Assembly (NCBI RefSeq): GCF_030272615.1
Contig: NC_081407.1
Span: 442,333,213 to 442,397,212, forward strand
Length of the DNA stretch: 64,000 bases
Reading direction: 5' to 3'
From: Cryptomeria japonica
Lineage: Eukaryota; Streptophyta; Pinopsida; Cupressales; Cupressaceae
Shown: piece by piece, positions 1 to 10,511 of the stretch
Numbering within the stretch: the stretch's first letter is position 1
Layout of the letters: the number at the start of each line of letters is the position of its first letter
Notes under the pieces: generated by a model
What the model was told of the DNA's origin: nothing
Seen by the model: the letters and a program-made list of their open reading frames with translations, nothing else
The model's database searches: none
Translations under genes and position numbers: made by a program

Positions 1-1214
1 TCACTATAGTGGATAGGGAGTTTTGGAGGCTTGATCACTGAACTACTGTTCAGATTAGCTTGACAAAATGGGATAATATCCTACCTAGAATGTCAATAGT
101 CTTCCATAGAGTCTTTATCAAACACCTCTATGTTGTCAATTTTTGGGCAACACGGCATGTCCCGAATAGCTTCTAAGGTTATGACGACCCACAGAGAGGA
201 GCCCTATATAGTAAGAGAGTCTGGCATGAACCTACTTGTGCATGCAGCCACAAATTCTAGACAATGTGGAACCATAGGGACCATGAACTGAGGAGTGCCA
301 GAATTCTAGAATTTGAATGTCGTAGACTATAGCTCGTTTATGTGATTTAGCATTCTTCCGCACTCAGCCTCTGTGAGATCTATTGGCTATCTATATAGTT
401 TGGGCTCAATGACCTCTTCTAAAGAATCAATCACCACCACAAAATCACAGGTGATTATATTTGATTTGGGTTTGGTTCTTGGATATTCTGGCTTGTCGGG
501 CATGGCGTGGGACGCGTATGAAATTTACTCGTATATGTCCACCCACATTTCATCCTGGAAAGGATTTGAGGTTGTTGTATCCATCTCCATTTTTTGCAGG
601 TGAGCTTTTTTTGACACTATAAATTTTGGCGCCGGGAATGCAACTTGAAAATATGACATGCACTTTTGAAGCTCTTTTCCTTTAATGTATCGCATGCCTA
701 GATTTGTGTGTGAAAAGGAGGCATTTATGATAGGTATCTGTCGACACCTATGCCACTTCATTTTCCAAGCAACGTTAATGCTAAACTAGGAAGAAGCACT
801 GCCACTTGCATTTTTGAAAAGATGTTAGCCCACTACACCGTCATTCCAATCCACTAGAGCTGATCTGCCTGTCCAGACGGATCTCTTTATTTAAGAGAAA
901 ATACATAGCCACTGAAGCTCGCATGAGCCAAAATAGACCTGCGGACTACTGGGTTAAGGCACGATGTACTCTAAAATACGTGTAGCGTTTGAGTACACTA
1001 TTTTTCTTTTCGAGGCTCTAGATAGGACATACACAACCTTCAGGCTTGACTCCATTCACTTGTGCGAGTAATGAGAAAAGACAGCCACATCCAAGATCGA
1101 GGGTGTTGGCTCTTAATTTGATTTTATTACTCAGAGTTGGAAATTAGCTATAAATATGTCTATTCAGACATTCCTTTGCACAGAAGTTAGCTCATTGACA
1201 GAGTTTCTTGAGTT

Positions 1215-1907
1215 ATGGATACTCCCATCAGGCTTACCAACAATAAGGCACGAGTCGCTTTTCTTGGCAATATTTTAGACTGAAGGTTACAAAGAATAAC
1301 GTGGTGGAAAAATCCATTCATCAATGTTGTAATTAGATGGGTGCTCGAGGAAGATTTCATTGACAACATTGATAAATATCATGTCAACACCTATATCTGC
1401 TCCCGCCTCATGGCTTCATTACTAGATTCTAGGACAGACGAGTACCTAACGATGGAGCTGACTAAGACACTCTTCCCATCAGAGTGTCTAGGCAACCTTA
1501 AGGATGTCATGGAATACTTCATCCCTTTCAGAGGTTTTCCCTTGGCCTCGGACTTGCAGCGTTTCATCACCCTTGGAGAGGAGGTGACTTGGTATCTACT
1601 TATAGGTGGCTTAAAGAGTATGTCATTGTCCGCTCATCGCCTATGCGTAGAGCGCATTGCAAAGTTCCTCCTCGGAGTCCATCTAATAGTGCCCACTTCG
1701 GCTAGCACAACATGGTATACCGAGTTTTGGGACTACATCTTCTTGCAGATCCTGATGCCGCATATTCTTCCAAACCTGGTGCTCATGTTGATATCTCAAG
1801 AATTCGACGGTGACTCCGGCCATGAGTGGATGGGAGATGATGATGATGATGAAGATGATGAATTGAGATTTCTCATGAAAGAGGATGTAGATGAGGAAGA
1901 CAACTGA
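1215..1907 (+). pseudogene. antisense ORF downstream of Tat-1 pol, unknown product
   Basis: From the ATG at 1215 a plus-strand frame runs to the stop at 1907 with a single in-frame TGA at 1281, giving about 230 codons. The product is rich in hydrophobic helices and ends in a strongly acidic tail of Asp and Glu (about 1835-1905). I do not recognise the family. It lies antisense between the pol gene of Tat-1 and where the 3' LTR should be. Some plant Tat elements, such as Grande, carry antisense ORFs in this place, and Tat-4 in this window carries an antisense plant-mobile-domain ORF in the same place. It could instead be the start of another plus-strand element. Confidence 0.45.
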
Positions 1908-2136
1908 AAGATTGCCACCCTGCTACAAAGATCTTCCACCCTACTACTTAAAATCTATAGGTTGCAAGCCTTTTTATGCATTGTATAAAGATACTAATAT
2001 ATATAATATAATGACTATTTTTGCTTGTTTACGACGTATCTTATGATTTACTATTTTTCCTTACAATGCATGAAGAAACATAATTAAATAAATAAGGCAC
2101 ACTAAAATACATTATTTACATTGGGGGCACTAAGCT

Positions 2137-3336
2137 TTAATAGAAAGGTATAAGATGAAACCCGTTAATCGAGATTTTGAGAGATTCCCCTTGCATATTC
2201 TTGAGGTTGAATGCATTAAACCCCTTACAATTAGTGATGTGGAAGGGTCCCTCCCATAAACCATCAAACTTAGCATGCCAACCTAGATTGGCCGCCCTCT
2301 CATTATATTTTAAAATAAGATCACCCATTTTGAGCTCCGGGTGAGAACTCTTCTTGTTATCAAACCACCTCTTGATGGTTTATTAGCAGTTTTGAAGAGA
2401 TTCAAACGCCGCTTCCCTTGCTTCTTCTAGCTCCATAAGTTCTACCAACCTTACCTCCATGGGCTCATTTTCAGCCACCTCAAAGGACTTGAGGAGTTGC
2501 AAAGAGGGGATCTCCAAAGATACAGGGAATAAGGCATCTTTGTCGTAGACCAGCTTGTATGGAGAGTTATTTAAAATCTGCTTAGGAATGATTTGGTCCA
2601 CCCATAACACGCTTCTCAAGTGGTGATGCCACTCCCTTTTATGTTCAGACCCCATTCTTTTAATGAATCTTATGAGGTTCTTATTGGTGGATTCAACTAG
2701 GTCATTTCCTTGAGGGTAATAATTCAAGGAAGTCTTCAGATATATACCCTGGCTGAGAGAAAATTGGGTTACACAGGATCTCATGAATGGCCACACATTA
2801 TCCGATATTATGGTCTTTGGCGGACCATACCGGCATACTACCTCCTCCAAAAATGCTAGTATTTTTGTTTCTGATGAATTCCTTAGGGGTACAACCTCAA
2901 ATCGTCTGGTGAAGTAGTCAGTGGCAGTAAGGACCCACTTGTGTCTGATTGAGCTAGGCGGATTAATCATCCCTATAAAATCCAAACCCCATTGAGTAAA
3001 GGGTTCTTCCACCATTATTGGCCTAAGTGGCATTGCTGCCTTCCTGTGCCTACCACTGTAGTATTGACACTCCTTGTATTCTCTTACCAGAGCATGTGTG
3101 TCTTTAAACATTGAGGGCTAGAAATACCCAGCAAGGGTAATCTTGATGATGGTGGTTTGTGCTGAATAATGCCCCCCTGAAAGGCCATGATGGAATTCGT
3201 GAAAGATCTTACGGTCTTGGTCTTGGTCTACGCAACAGAGTAGAATCCCATCAAAATTCCTTTTAAAAAGCACTCCTTCAACAAGGCAGAAGCTGCTATT
3301 ATGCATCTTGTAGAATCTCCTCTTTTTAGGATCCAA
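2137..3336 (-). pseudogene. Tat-1 integrase
   Basis: The integrase would insert the cDNA into the host chromosome. The N-terminal zinc-binding part is worn: the His-rich stretch EFHHGLSGGHYSAQTT and the CKECQ pair are visible around 3060-3190. The catalytic core shows Asp in QWGLDFIG, Asp in IISDN and Glu in DLVESTNKN, spaced as expected for the D,D-35-E triad. The Gly that normally follows SDN is Val. A C-terminal segment (2137-2328) resembles the GDLILKYN to HLIPFY tail of plant gypsy integrases. Stops separate the parts, and the frame differs from the upstream RNase H because of the duplication at 3301-3441. Confidence 0.85.
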
Positions 3337-3441
3337 CCTGCTTCCGTTGGCTCAGAGGCAACCTTTTTATGCATCTTTTTAGAATCTCCATGAAGTGCTT
3401 TCGACTCTCGATCCAACCTGCTTCCGTTGGCTCAGAGGCAA
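3301..3441. repeat. 80-bp local tandem duplication in Tat-1
   Basis: The stretch beginning gatccaacctgcttccgttg at 3330 recurs at 3410. The stretch preceding it, with atgcatctt and agaatctcc, also occurs twice. The duplication sits at the RNase H to integrase junction, and the reading frame changes there. Confidence 0.85.
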
Positions 3442-4099
3442 ACATCACAACTTCCTCCACAGTAGTCTCAACCTCTCGAGGGCCAAACTCTTGGGCTATA
3501 TATTCGTAAAGGCCTTTTCCAGGGATTACCTTAGTGGGCCTGACATCTTTGTCATATTCTAAGATCTTGGTAATCCAGTTTTCCCTTTTCTCTATAATGT
3601 CGCCCTCCATTATATATTCCCTCACTGAAGGGTGAGCAACATACATAGTAGTCTTATTGCAGGCAATGAAATGCTTGAAATTTTTGAGGCCTTTGACAAT
3701 GGCCAGTGCTTGCTTTTCAACAAAGTTGTGTTTAGACTCATACTCCTTTAGAGTTTTGGAATGAAAGGCTATTGGATGCTCACCCTTTTTGTCTGCATTT
3801 TTCTCGGTTAGTACCACGACAATGCTATAATTGCTAGAGAAAACATACATTATGAAATCTCTAGACATATCAGGGTTTGAGAGTACCAGAGTGGAAGAGA
3901 TGGAGTCTTTGATTTTCTCAAACACCTCTTTTTCTTTAGTAGACCATTTAAAATGTATGCCCCTTTTAAGCATTAGCGTGATAAGCCTCACCATTCCAGC
4001 AAAGTCTGAGATGAAATGACTAACAAAGTTGACCTTCCCTAGGAAGGGCTGGACGCCCTTCTTGTTGATGGGAAGAGGAAGCTCTTTTATTTCCTTCAC
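3326..4099 (-). pseudogene. Tat-1 RT-linked RNase H
   Basis: This is the gypsy-type RNase H that follows RT and would degrade the RNA of the RNA:DNA hybrid. Around residues 14-50 it shows the typical connection segment (FLGKVNFVSHFISDFA), then FKWSTKEKEVFEKIK, then HPIAFHSKTLKEYESKHNFVEKQALAIVKGLKNFKHFI, which is the usual Glu-containing helix region. The Asp usually found near the first strand (LYxDAS in relatives) is replaced: the sequence reads MYVFSSNYS. That loss predicts an inactive domain. Downstream the frame runs into the local duplication. Confidence 0.85.
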
Positions 4100-4861
4100 T
4101 CAATTTGGATCGATGGAGACTCCTTATTTGGACACTACGTGTCCCAATAATTTCCCTTGCAGGACCCCAATGATGTATTTCTTTGGGTTCAATGAAATGC
4201 CAAATTCCAAACACTTATGGAAAACTAGCTTGAGATGATCAAAATGATCTTCTTTATGCTTTGAAAATACCGTCAAGTCATCTAAATATATGAGGATGAT
4301 TTTATTAATCATCTCCTTAAAAGTCAGATCCATAGCCCTCTAAAAAGTGGCACCTACGTTTGACAATCCAAATGACATTTTCTGGTAAGCAAATATTTCC
4401 CATTTGGTTGTGAAGGTGGTCTTATGTTGGTCTTCTATCTTTACAAACACTTGGTTATAACCCAAGAATCCATCCAACATCGAAAACATCTTAGACCCAG
4501 CCACGGTGCTTAACAGCTTTTCCATTGGTGGCAAAGGGTAATGATCTTTTAGAGAAGCTTGGTTCAAGTCACAGAAGTCCACACAGAGCCGAATATCCCC
4601 ATTCTTCTTTTTGACTGGTACCAAATTTGATACCCATGTACTATGCTTGACAGGGTAGACAATCTTGGACTCTATTAATTTCTTTAGCTCTTGAGCCATG
4701 AGAACCTCAATCTTCATAATTACAAGTCTTTGCTTTTGTCGAACTGGCTTGGCCCCATCAGGAAGCTCAATGGTGTGTTGAATGATGCTAGAATTGTAAC
4801 CTTTCAAATCCTCATATGACCATGCTATCATGTCCATGTATTCATGACAATATAAAGCCAA
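4100..4861 (-). pseudogene. Tat-1 reverse transcriptase
   Basis: RT would copy the element RNA into DNA. The order of motifs is GAKPVRQKQR, then WVSNLVPVKKKNGDIRLCVD, DLNQASLKDHYPLPP, SMLDGFLGYNQ, TFTTKWEIFAYQKMSFGLSN and the catalytic YLDD at 4277-4288. The usual Phe-Ser-Gly-Tyr motif is Phe-Leu-Gly-Tyr here. A stop at about 4337 splits the finger and palm regions, and others lie at about 4100-4120. The frame is otherwise shared with the upstream RNase H and protease. Confidence 0.9.
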
Positions 4862-4867
4862 CCTTTC

Positions 4868-5203
4868 TCAGTCTCCTGGGGAAACTCCCTTTCCGACCTT
4901 AAGTGTTCTCCCATTCCCTACTGACATTTTGACATAGTCACCCTTATCGGCTGTGAATTTTCGATTGTCATTTTTAGCATCATCATGATCAAATAAATTC
5001 TCCAGGGTGATCAATCCATTTGGGAGCTTATTGGATTTCAATTGAATGATTTGATCCCTGTAAGCCTCCTTTACTTTAGACTGCATTTGATCAGCAAACT
5101 CTCTGGAGTTTTGAATGAATAGAGCAATTTTTTCATCACTCTCAAAAATGTGCAAGTGGGTGTAATTGTCTAGAATAGCTGGCTGAATGACCATGCAGAC
5201 CAC
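4868..5203 (-). pseudogene. Tat-1 linker between second RNase H and RT
   Basis: A 111-codon stretch in the same frame as the flanking domains. It is hydrophilic, with a Lys-rich middle and an acidic patch (LFDHDDAKNDN). I recognise no domain. It takes the place that the G-patch-bearing linker has in Tat-2 to Tat-4, but I see no G-patch here. Confidence 0.6.
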
Positions 5204-5872
5204 CTAAGGTTTGGTGAGCAAATCCACAACAAGGTTGAATTGTGACCCAATAGTTTCCATATGATCAAGAGATGCATTTATCTTTCGAGGAATCCTTTGG
5301 ATTTTGAAAGCATCAAAGCTTTCAATCAAATCCCATGTCCTATGGCGGTAGGACCTCATGTAGACATGCTTGGCACTTGAGATTCCTTGGACTTGGTGCA
5401 CTATCAGCTTAGAATCACCTAAAACTTTCAATTGTTTTATTCCCATCCTTTTTGATAAACTTAGGCCTTGGATTAGCCCTTCATATTCCGCTTCATTGTT
5501 GGAGCAAGAAAACTGCACGAGGAAAGACCTCAAGACTTGTTCACTGGAAGGTGAAGTAAGGCAAATTCCAGCGCCTGAACCTACCTTGCATCTTGCACCA
5601 TCAAAGTGCAAGGTCCAAAGTGCAGAAGACATATCCTCTTTAGTTAGTGGCCTCTTGGTTAATTTTGGGATAATCTGATCCTCGTAAAAAATACAGTAGG
5701 TACCAAGACCCATGGGATGGTAATTGGAATATGGATCAGAATTTATGATTTCATTGCGAAAAACTTTCTGCTTTGGTGTTATATCCCCGATCACCTCTTC
5801 ATGATCTAGAAGTTCTACAGTTCTTCTCTCCTCATTAGAGATGGAGGTATGAGTAGGATCAAAGTTGAGCAT
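5204..5872 (-). pseudogene. Tat-1 second (archaeal-type) RNase H, upstream of RT
   Basis: A full RNase H fold signature is visible: Asp in LHFDGARCKVGSGAG, Glu in NNEAEYEGLIQGL, Asp in LKVLGDSKLIVHQV, and a last Asp in INASLDHMETIG, which aligns with QNRAADAMATIA of Tat-2. All four acidic positions are kept. It resembles the second RNase H of Tat elements. In Tat-2, Tat-3 and Tat-4 that domain lies between the first RNase H and integrase, but here it lies between protease and RT. Frame and strand match the neighbours, so this is not a chance rearrangement by inversion. Confidence 0.88.
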
Positions 5873-6001
5873 AGCCTGATCAACTACATGCTTGGTGTGT
5901 AGGGTCTCTGAAAGAATTTTGATCTTAGCACCATGCTAGGTCTGGAGGATGAGGTGGGACCAATCTAAAGATAAGTAACCTCCTATCTTGGAGGTAAAGT
6001 C

Positions 6002-6304
6002 TCAGGAGAGGCAGAGGCCGAAAACAGGTGGGATGTCAATAACTACTACTTGTTGGGACACAGTGACACTAGGACATGCGAACAATGTCAACGAAAGACT
6101 TTTAATAAGACCCATGGTCTGAACTTTATTTCCATCTAGTTGCATAAGACCCCTACTTATGGGCTTGTATTTGATGTTCAAAACCTCAGAAATTTGCTTA
6201 GGCATGACGGTAGTGCTAGCAACAGAATCTATCATAGAATTATGTAGTAGCTTGTCTCCTACTATGAGGGTCAAATAGAAAGTGTTTGGTTTATGATTAC
6301 CTTC
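6002..6304 (-). pseudogene. Tat-1 aspartic protease, C-terminal part
   Basis: The retroviral-type protease would process the polyprotein. The segment TFYLTLIVGDKLLHNSMIDS has the strand layout of gypsy proteases, but the active-site Asp at about 6229 is followed by Ser-Val instead of Ser/Thr-Gly. The ORF is cut at 6304 by insertion of Tat-2, and its codons continue at 21664 in the same frame. A stop at 6002 ends the open stretch, but the frame carries on beyond it into the second RNase H. Confidence 0.8.
6300..6304. repeat. Tat-2 target site duplication, left copy
   Basis: CCTTC immediately precedes the TG of the 5' LTR, and the same five bases follow the CA of the 3' LTR at 21664-21668. Confidence 0.92.
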
Positions 6305-7743
6305 TGTAGTCACACAAATCTGTCCATTTTAATTAAATGAATATTTCGTATTTATTTGATTAAAAATCCACTAGCCATCAGTTAATTAAATTAATATTTA
6401 ATTAATTCATCCCCAAACATTCTTCTATTGATTAAATAAATTATTCAATTTATTTTAATTAATTCATTAAATCAAATTCCATTCAATTAAATAAATAAAA
6501 TCTATTTATTTAATTAAAATTCCCTTTTCCTCTTTTAAATAAATTAAATAAAACATTTATTTAAATCATTATCCCCACCCCACTTGCATTTTCCTACAAA
6601 TGCAACTTGCACACATTTATTGAAATAAATGAATTTTTATTTTAAATAAAATCCTATTTTCCCTCACCCACCAAATCCACTTGCAAAAATCTAATCCCCT
6701 TCTAGATTCTTCTAACCCCTTCCTAATTAGTCTAATCCATCCCCGAATTATTGTCACATTCCTAAACAAAATGGAGTCACTTCTCAAAGCCTAAAAGTCT
6801 TTGGTAACCATAAAAGGCTTTCAACCTTCAACCACTAAATGTCTCAAAGTCTTGGATAACCTTTGAAAGCTTCCAACCTTCAACCACTTAATCCACAAAG
6901 TCTTCAAAAACCATTAATGGTTAACCCAAACCCTCCCACATGGTTAAAACATTTGTTTTGACTCAACCTCTATCCAACCCAAGGGTCTCATCAAGCATTT
7001 AATGCTTTGACCATGATTATCTCATAATCATTTGCACAAAGGTTTATCCTTGCATTAACTCCTAATCCAGTGGGTAATCCTAATTTAGACTTGACCCTTA
7101 GCCTTTAGATAACCATGAGGTCTTATCAGGCCTTTAATGCCTCCAACCTCTTTTCTCAACCCAATCCTGTGTTGACACTTGTCACTATTTTATTGGTGCC
7201 AATTGTGCACATGGATCCCCAACTTTCAAACTTGACCCTTGATTAAACCCTTCAATCCTGGCCATCCATTGCTCCATTTTTCCTATAAATAGAGCCCATT
7301 TCTTCATAAACCACATCCTGAAAACTTGTATGCATTTAGGCTATAGACATTTTTAGAGAGCATTTAGCATAAGCAATCTAACATCTTATCATTTTGGTTA
7401 AAATACATCATTTTAGCATTAGTATTAGCTTTTTATTTCACATTTAGAGCTATACTACAATCTCAATCCTCCATAAGCATCCATAGTGCAAAAAGTTGCT
7501 GAGAGCTACACTATTTTGGAACTTGGAGAGGAGAGGAACAAGGGAGAAGAAGCTAAAGCCATGCTAAGAGGCAGTTGGAGATGCCTCATAATCTGTGTTT
7601 TGTTTATTAGATACATTAGCATGCTTTTAGTGTCTCTCTTGGTATGCCTTCATAGATTAGTTTTTGATTGACTAACACTAACGGTTTTTGTGTCTTTGGT
7701 GTTGTTTATCATTTGCTAACTTGTGCCATTTAGGAGGGCATCA
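6305..7743 (+). repeat. Tat-2 5' LTR
   Basis: Begins TGTAGTCACACAAAT and ends GGAGGGCATCA. The first 370 bp are strongly AT-rich with palindromic runs such as the inverted repeat at 6485-6515. A TATA box is at 7282-7292. The copy at 20224-21663 is nearly identical. Confidence 0.95.
7282..7292 (+). promoter_or_regulatory. Tat-2 LTR TATA box
   Basis: CCTATAAATAG lies about 460 bp before the LTR end and is conserved in the 3' LTR at 21201-21211. It would place transcription start roughly 30 bp downstream, which defines the start of R. Confidence 0.8.
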
Positions 7744-7745
7744 TT

Positions 7746-7784
7746 TGGTGAACCCGACGTGAATCGAACACGCAACCTTCTGAT
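7746..7784 (+). other. Tat-2 primer binding site, tRNA-Trp, 39 nt
   Basis: Two bases after the LTR end a run starts with TGGTGAACCCGACGTG and continues to TGAT at 7784. Its complement ends in CCA and contains a T-arm with a GTTCGATTC loop, flanked by stem halves. It matches, from memory, the 3' half of plant nuclear tRNA-Trp as far as the anticodon stem. Ordinary LTR elements keep about 18 nt here. The tRNA identity should be confirmed by alignment. Confidence 0.85.
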
Positions 7785-10511
7785 ATTTTTTTGTTAACTA
7801 ACATGTTTGATTGTTGAAAGTGCCACACAGGTCGCGCTTCGGCGCTATTGAACACGTTTCAGCGCTACCGACAATTTTTCTTTTAGCGCTATTGTAAAAG
7901 TTTCGGCACTGTTGAAATCTTTTTAGCACTTTTGTTCTATTCTAGCGCTATTGGAAACATTCTAGCGCTTCTGCCTTTCTGTAACTTATGTTCTTTCAGG
8001 GCTACTATTTAAATTAGCACTTTTGTTCAAACGCAGACTAGCGCTATTGTATAAATTAGCGCTTCTGTAAAAACACAGACTAGCGCTATTGCAATAGAGT
8101 GTTGTCCAAGTCGCCTTGTAACCAAAAAATTGAATATCTTAGGCTTGTGGAAGCCCCCCTTGAACACCGATTTTTACTAATTTGTTTTTGTTCATGCAGG
8201 TTAACAACTCACCATAAAAATCACAAATTTGTCATTTAGTGCTTAAAAAGAACTTGAAAAACACAAAAAAATTTCATTGTTTTCTAGTTAGGACTCATCT
8301 TTCTATTGGTGCTTAAAATCAACACACAAAGTTCTTTTCTTGCATAAAAAAAATTTCATTGTTTTCTAGTTAAGACTCATCTTTATTTTTGGTGTTTAAA
8401 ATCAACCAAACAAAGTTCTTTTCTTGCATCAAATCTAAAAATCACAAGCCACACTTCAAATTTTGGTGCAGTTAAAAACTTACAAACCACTTGTTTTGAT
8501 TTTCTTTGCAAAAACGATTTTTACTTCAAAGCAAACGTGTTTTCCATTAAGTTGACCAGGATTTTCGAATTCTAGATTACAAAACACGTTTCTTTTGAAG
8601 TTAAAAAGAACACCATGGCTGTTGGAGCAACATCTCCAAATAGTTAGATCACATTTGCAATGATGGATTAAAAAGAACAAGTGAATTTCGTGTTTGGCAC
8701 GCTTGTGCACAAAGGTCAGTCGAGTGGTCCTACTTCTAACACACACTATCCTCTCCCTTGGCTCTCGTGGTCCTAGGTGCAAGAGAAAAGTGTTAGTAAC
8801 ACTCAAAATTTTATCTTTTTAAGAGAGACCTGCCAAGGGATCGATACTCTTGGGAACGACCTCGAGCGGTAAATCCTTCGAGCCGCTATAGAAATCAGGT
8901 GAGAGCGAAAGCTGTAGCCTTGGGTATAGCTATTCCTACAGTGTAACTGGCCGAAAGGACAAATGGGCCCCACCACCAGTTACAAGGCTCTTAAGTGAGT
9001 CACTGCAGAATGAACTTATGTCCAAAAACATCGAACATGACTAAACACCTTTAAGTAGTAGCCCACCTATTCTATTGATTGAGGATATTTGCGATATAAT
9101 TTAGTGCAAGAGCATAGATGGTTTTGCTCCCAAGATACTCACCATACATATTTCCTTGAGTAGAAACATAGCTTTTTGAAAAGTCACTTGTGGCTTGATA
9201 AAAGTGGTGACTCCCCCATCATAGGGATCATCTATTTGTTATGCTCGTGCAAGACTTAGTATATCACATCCTTACCTGCCATGGCAGGATTCATAAGGTA
9301 TGTAGTACCAAAGTCGAAGAAATATCAAGATGTAGGCTAAATTTATCACAATTGGCCATTTGACCTTAGGGATAAAGAGTGTTTGAAGTGTATTCGTTTT
9401 ACAGACCTAGTGCAAATTGAGCTGACTTCAGGCTTTGGAAATACATCTTAAAATACATCTAAAAGAAGGGTCAAAAACAAGTCCAAGGATTGGGTTGATC
9501 TAGACCCATACTCATTTGTGCCTTTGAGGCTACAATCTTGTGTTTGTGTGCGTGCTTTGTTTTCTTGTCAAAGAAAAATCAGAAAATCAATCCCAAAAAC
9601 AAAGTATTCTTCCAACATTTTTCAAAAACAACCAAAAACATCAAAAACAAAGTGCAAACAACACAGAGTCACAACTTTTATGACCATTCTTCACATCTTG
9701 TGAAAGAAGAAGTGTCATCAGAATATCAACTTGAAAAGAAGACCATTGAGCTAAAAGGCTTTAATCAAAAGGAGGAAATTCTTCTATATCAATCAACAAA
9801 TCTTTGTCTCCCATAGAGTCTTTCTACATCGCATGCGTCTATACCTTCAAGGTAAAACAAACGAGTTTGATTCAGAATCATTGAACCGTAGAGCTTTTAT
9901 GCAATATAGAGCTTTGAGTTATCACAAAAATCAAGGAGGAAAGATTAATCCCAATTTCTTCCCAAACATCTGTATCACCTACAACACAGCTCGAGAAGTG
10001 CCACCAACGCCTGAAAGGGAAGAAGAAGAGTTTGTCCCATTTGTGATGCAAAGTTTTTATTGAAGTTGAAAACTTTTTCATCCATTATCTCACTCATACA
10101 TCATCACTTCATCATCAATCCATTCCAACTCTCAAAACATTAAGAGGTTCTTGCTCCAAGTTCTCTTTTTAGATATTGCTTGAATCAAACGCATCACATC
10201 ACTTTTTAGATTGTTTCTACATCTAGGATAAGCTCATCCTAAGAGACACATCTACGCAGGTTAAAACTAGTTCATGAGTGAATCCTCTCATTACTAGGTA
10301 GTTAAATCTGTAACACGTCTCAGATTTCTCTACACCTTATCACATCAAATCTTATCAAAACAAACAAGCAATTCAAAGAAGGAATTTCGGTTACATCTAC
10401 CTTAAAGTGCTAGAGATCCCCATACAACACAAATCACCAACCATCAATCTTTCATTTCATCACCAACTCATCATCATCTTCAATCAACTTCAAAACAAAC
10501 TTGCAAACAAA
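7785..10511 (+). other. Tat-2 long leader, no convincing gene
   Basis: About 2.7 kb separate the primer site from gag. The leader holds a GCGCT-rich short repeat cluster at 7840-8100 and a near-identical duplication of about 80 bp at 8265-8430 (both copies contain ttcattgttttctagtta and aaagttcttttcttgcat). An A-rich stretch with CAAAAAC repeats lies at about 9574-9660. Short open stretches at 9538-9816 and 9833-10063 show no recognisable domain. Long leaders are typical of Tat/Ogre elements. Confidence 0.7.
7840..8100 (+). repeat. AGCGCT-TTG short repeat cluster in the Tat-2 leader
   Basis: About eleven spaced copies of a motif near tAGCGCTaTTG or tAGCaCTtTTG, with irregular spacers of 10-40 bp. 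AGCGCT is itself a palindrome. Confidence 0.8.

Larger units (their letters stand above)
1..6304 (-). mobile_element. Tat-1, 3' half of a Ty3/gypsy element
   Basis: On the minus strand, reading from 6304 to 2137, I see protease, an RNase H, RT, a second RNase H and integrase in order. From protease to the first part of the RT-linked RNase H everything is in one frame, broken only by stop codons. The element continues at 21664 on the far side of Tat-2. Positions 1-1214 and 1908-2136 are probably its 3' untranslated region. I could not find its polypurine tract or 3' LTR, which may lie outside the window. The Tat assignment rests on the two RNase H domains and on RT and integrase motifs, and is an inference from family knowledge. 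Confidence 0.85.

Noticed and set aside
625-641. TTTTGGCGCCGGGAATGC, like a tRNA-Asp-type primer site on the plus strand
   Set aside because: Only the first 10 or so bases fit, and no LTR end or gag is seen on either side.
7486-7671. 61-codon open frame in the Tat-2 5' LTR, repeated at 21405-21590
   Set aside because: It is present twice only because the LTRs are near-identical. It lies downstream of the TATA box in R/U5 and shows no domain.
7746-7784. tRNA gene or pseudogene
   Set aside because: Only the 3' half is present, it is antisense, and it sits exactly at the primer site with a CCA complement that nuclear tRNA genes do not encode.
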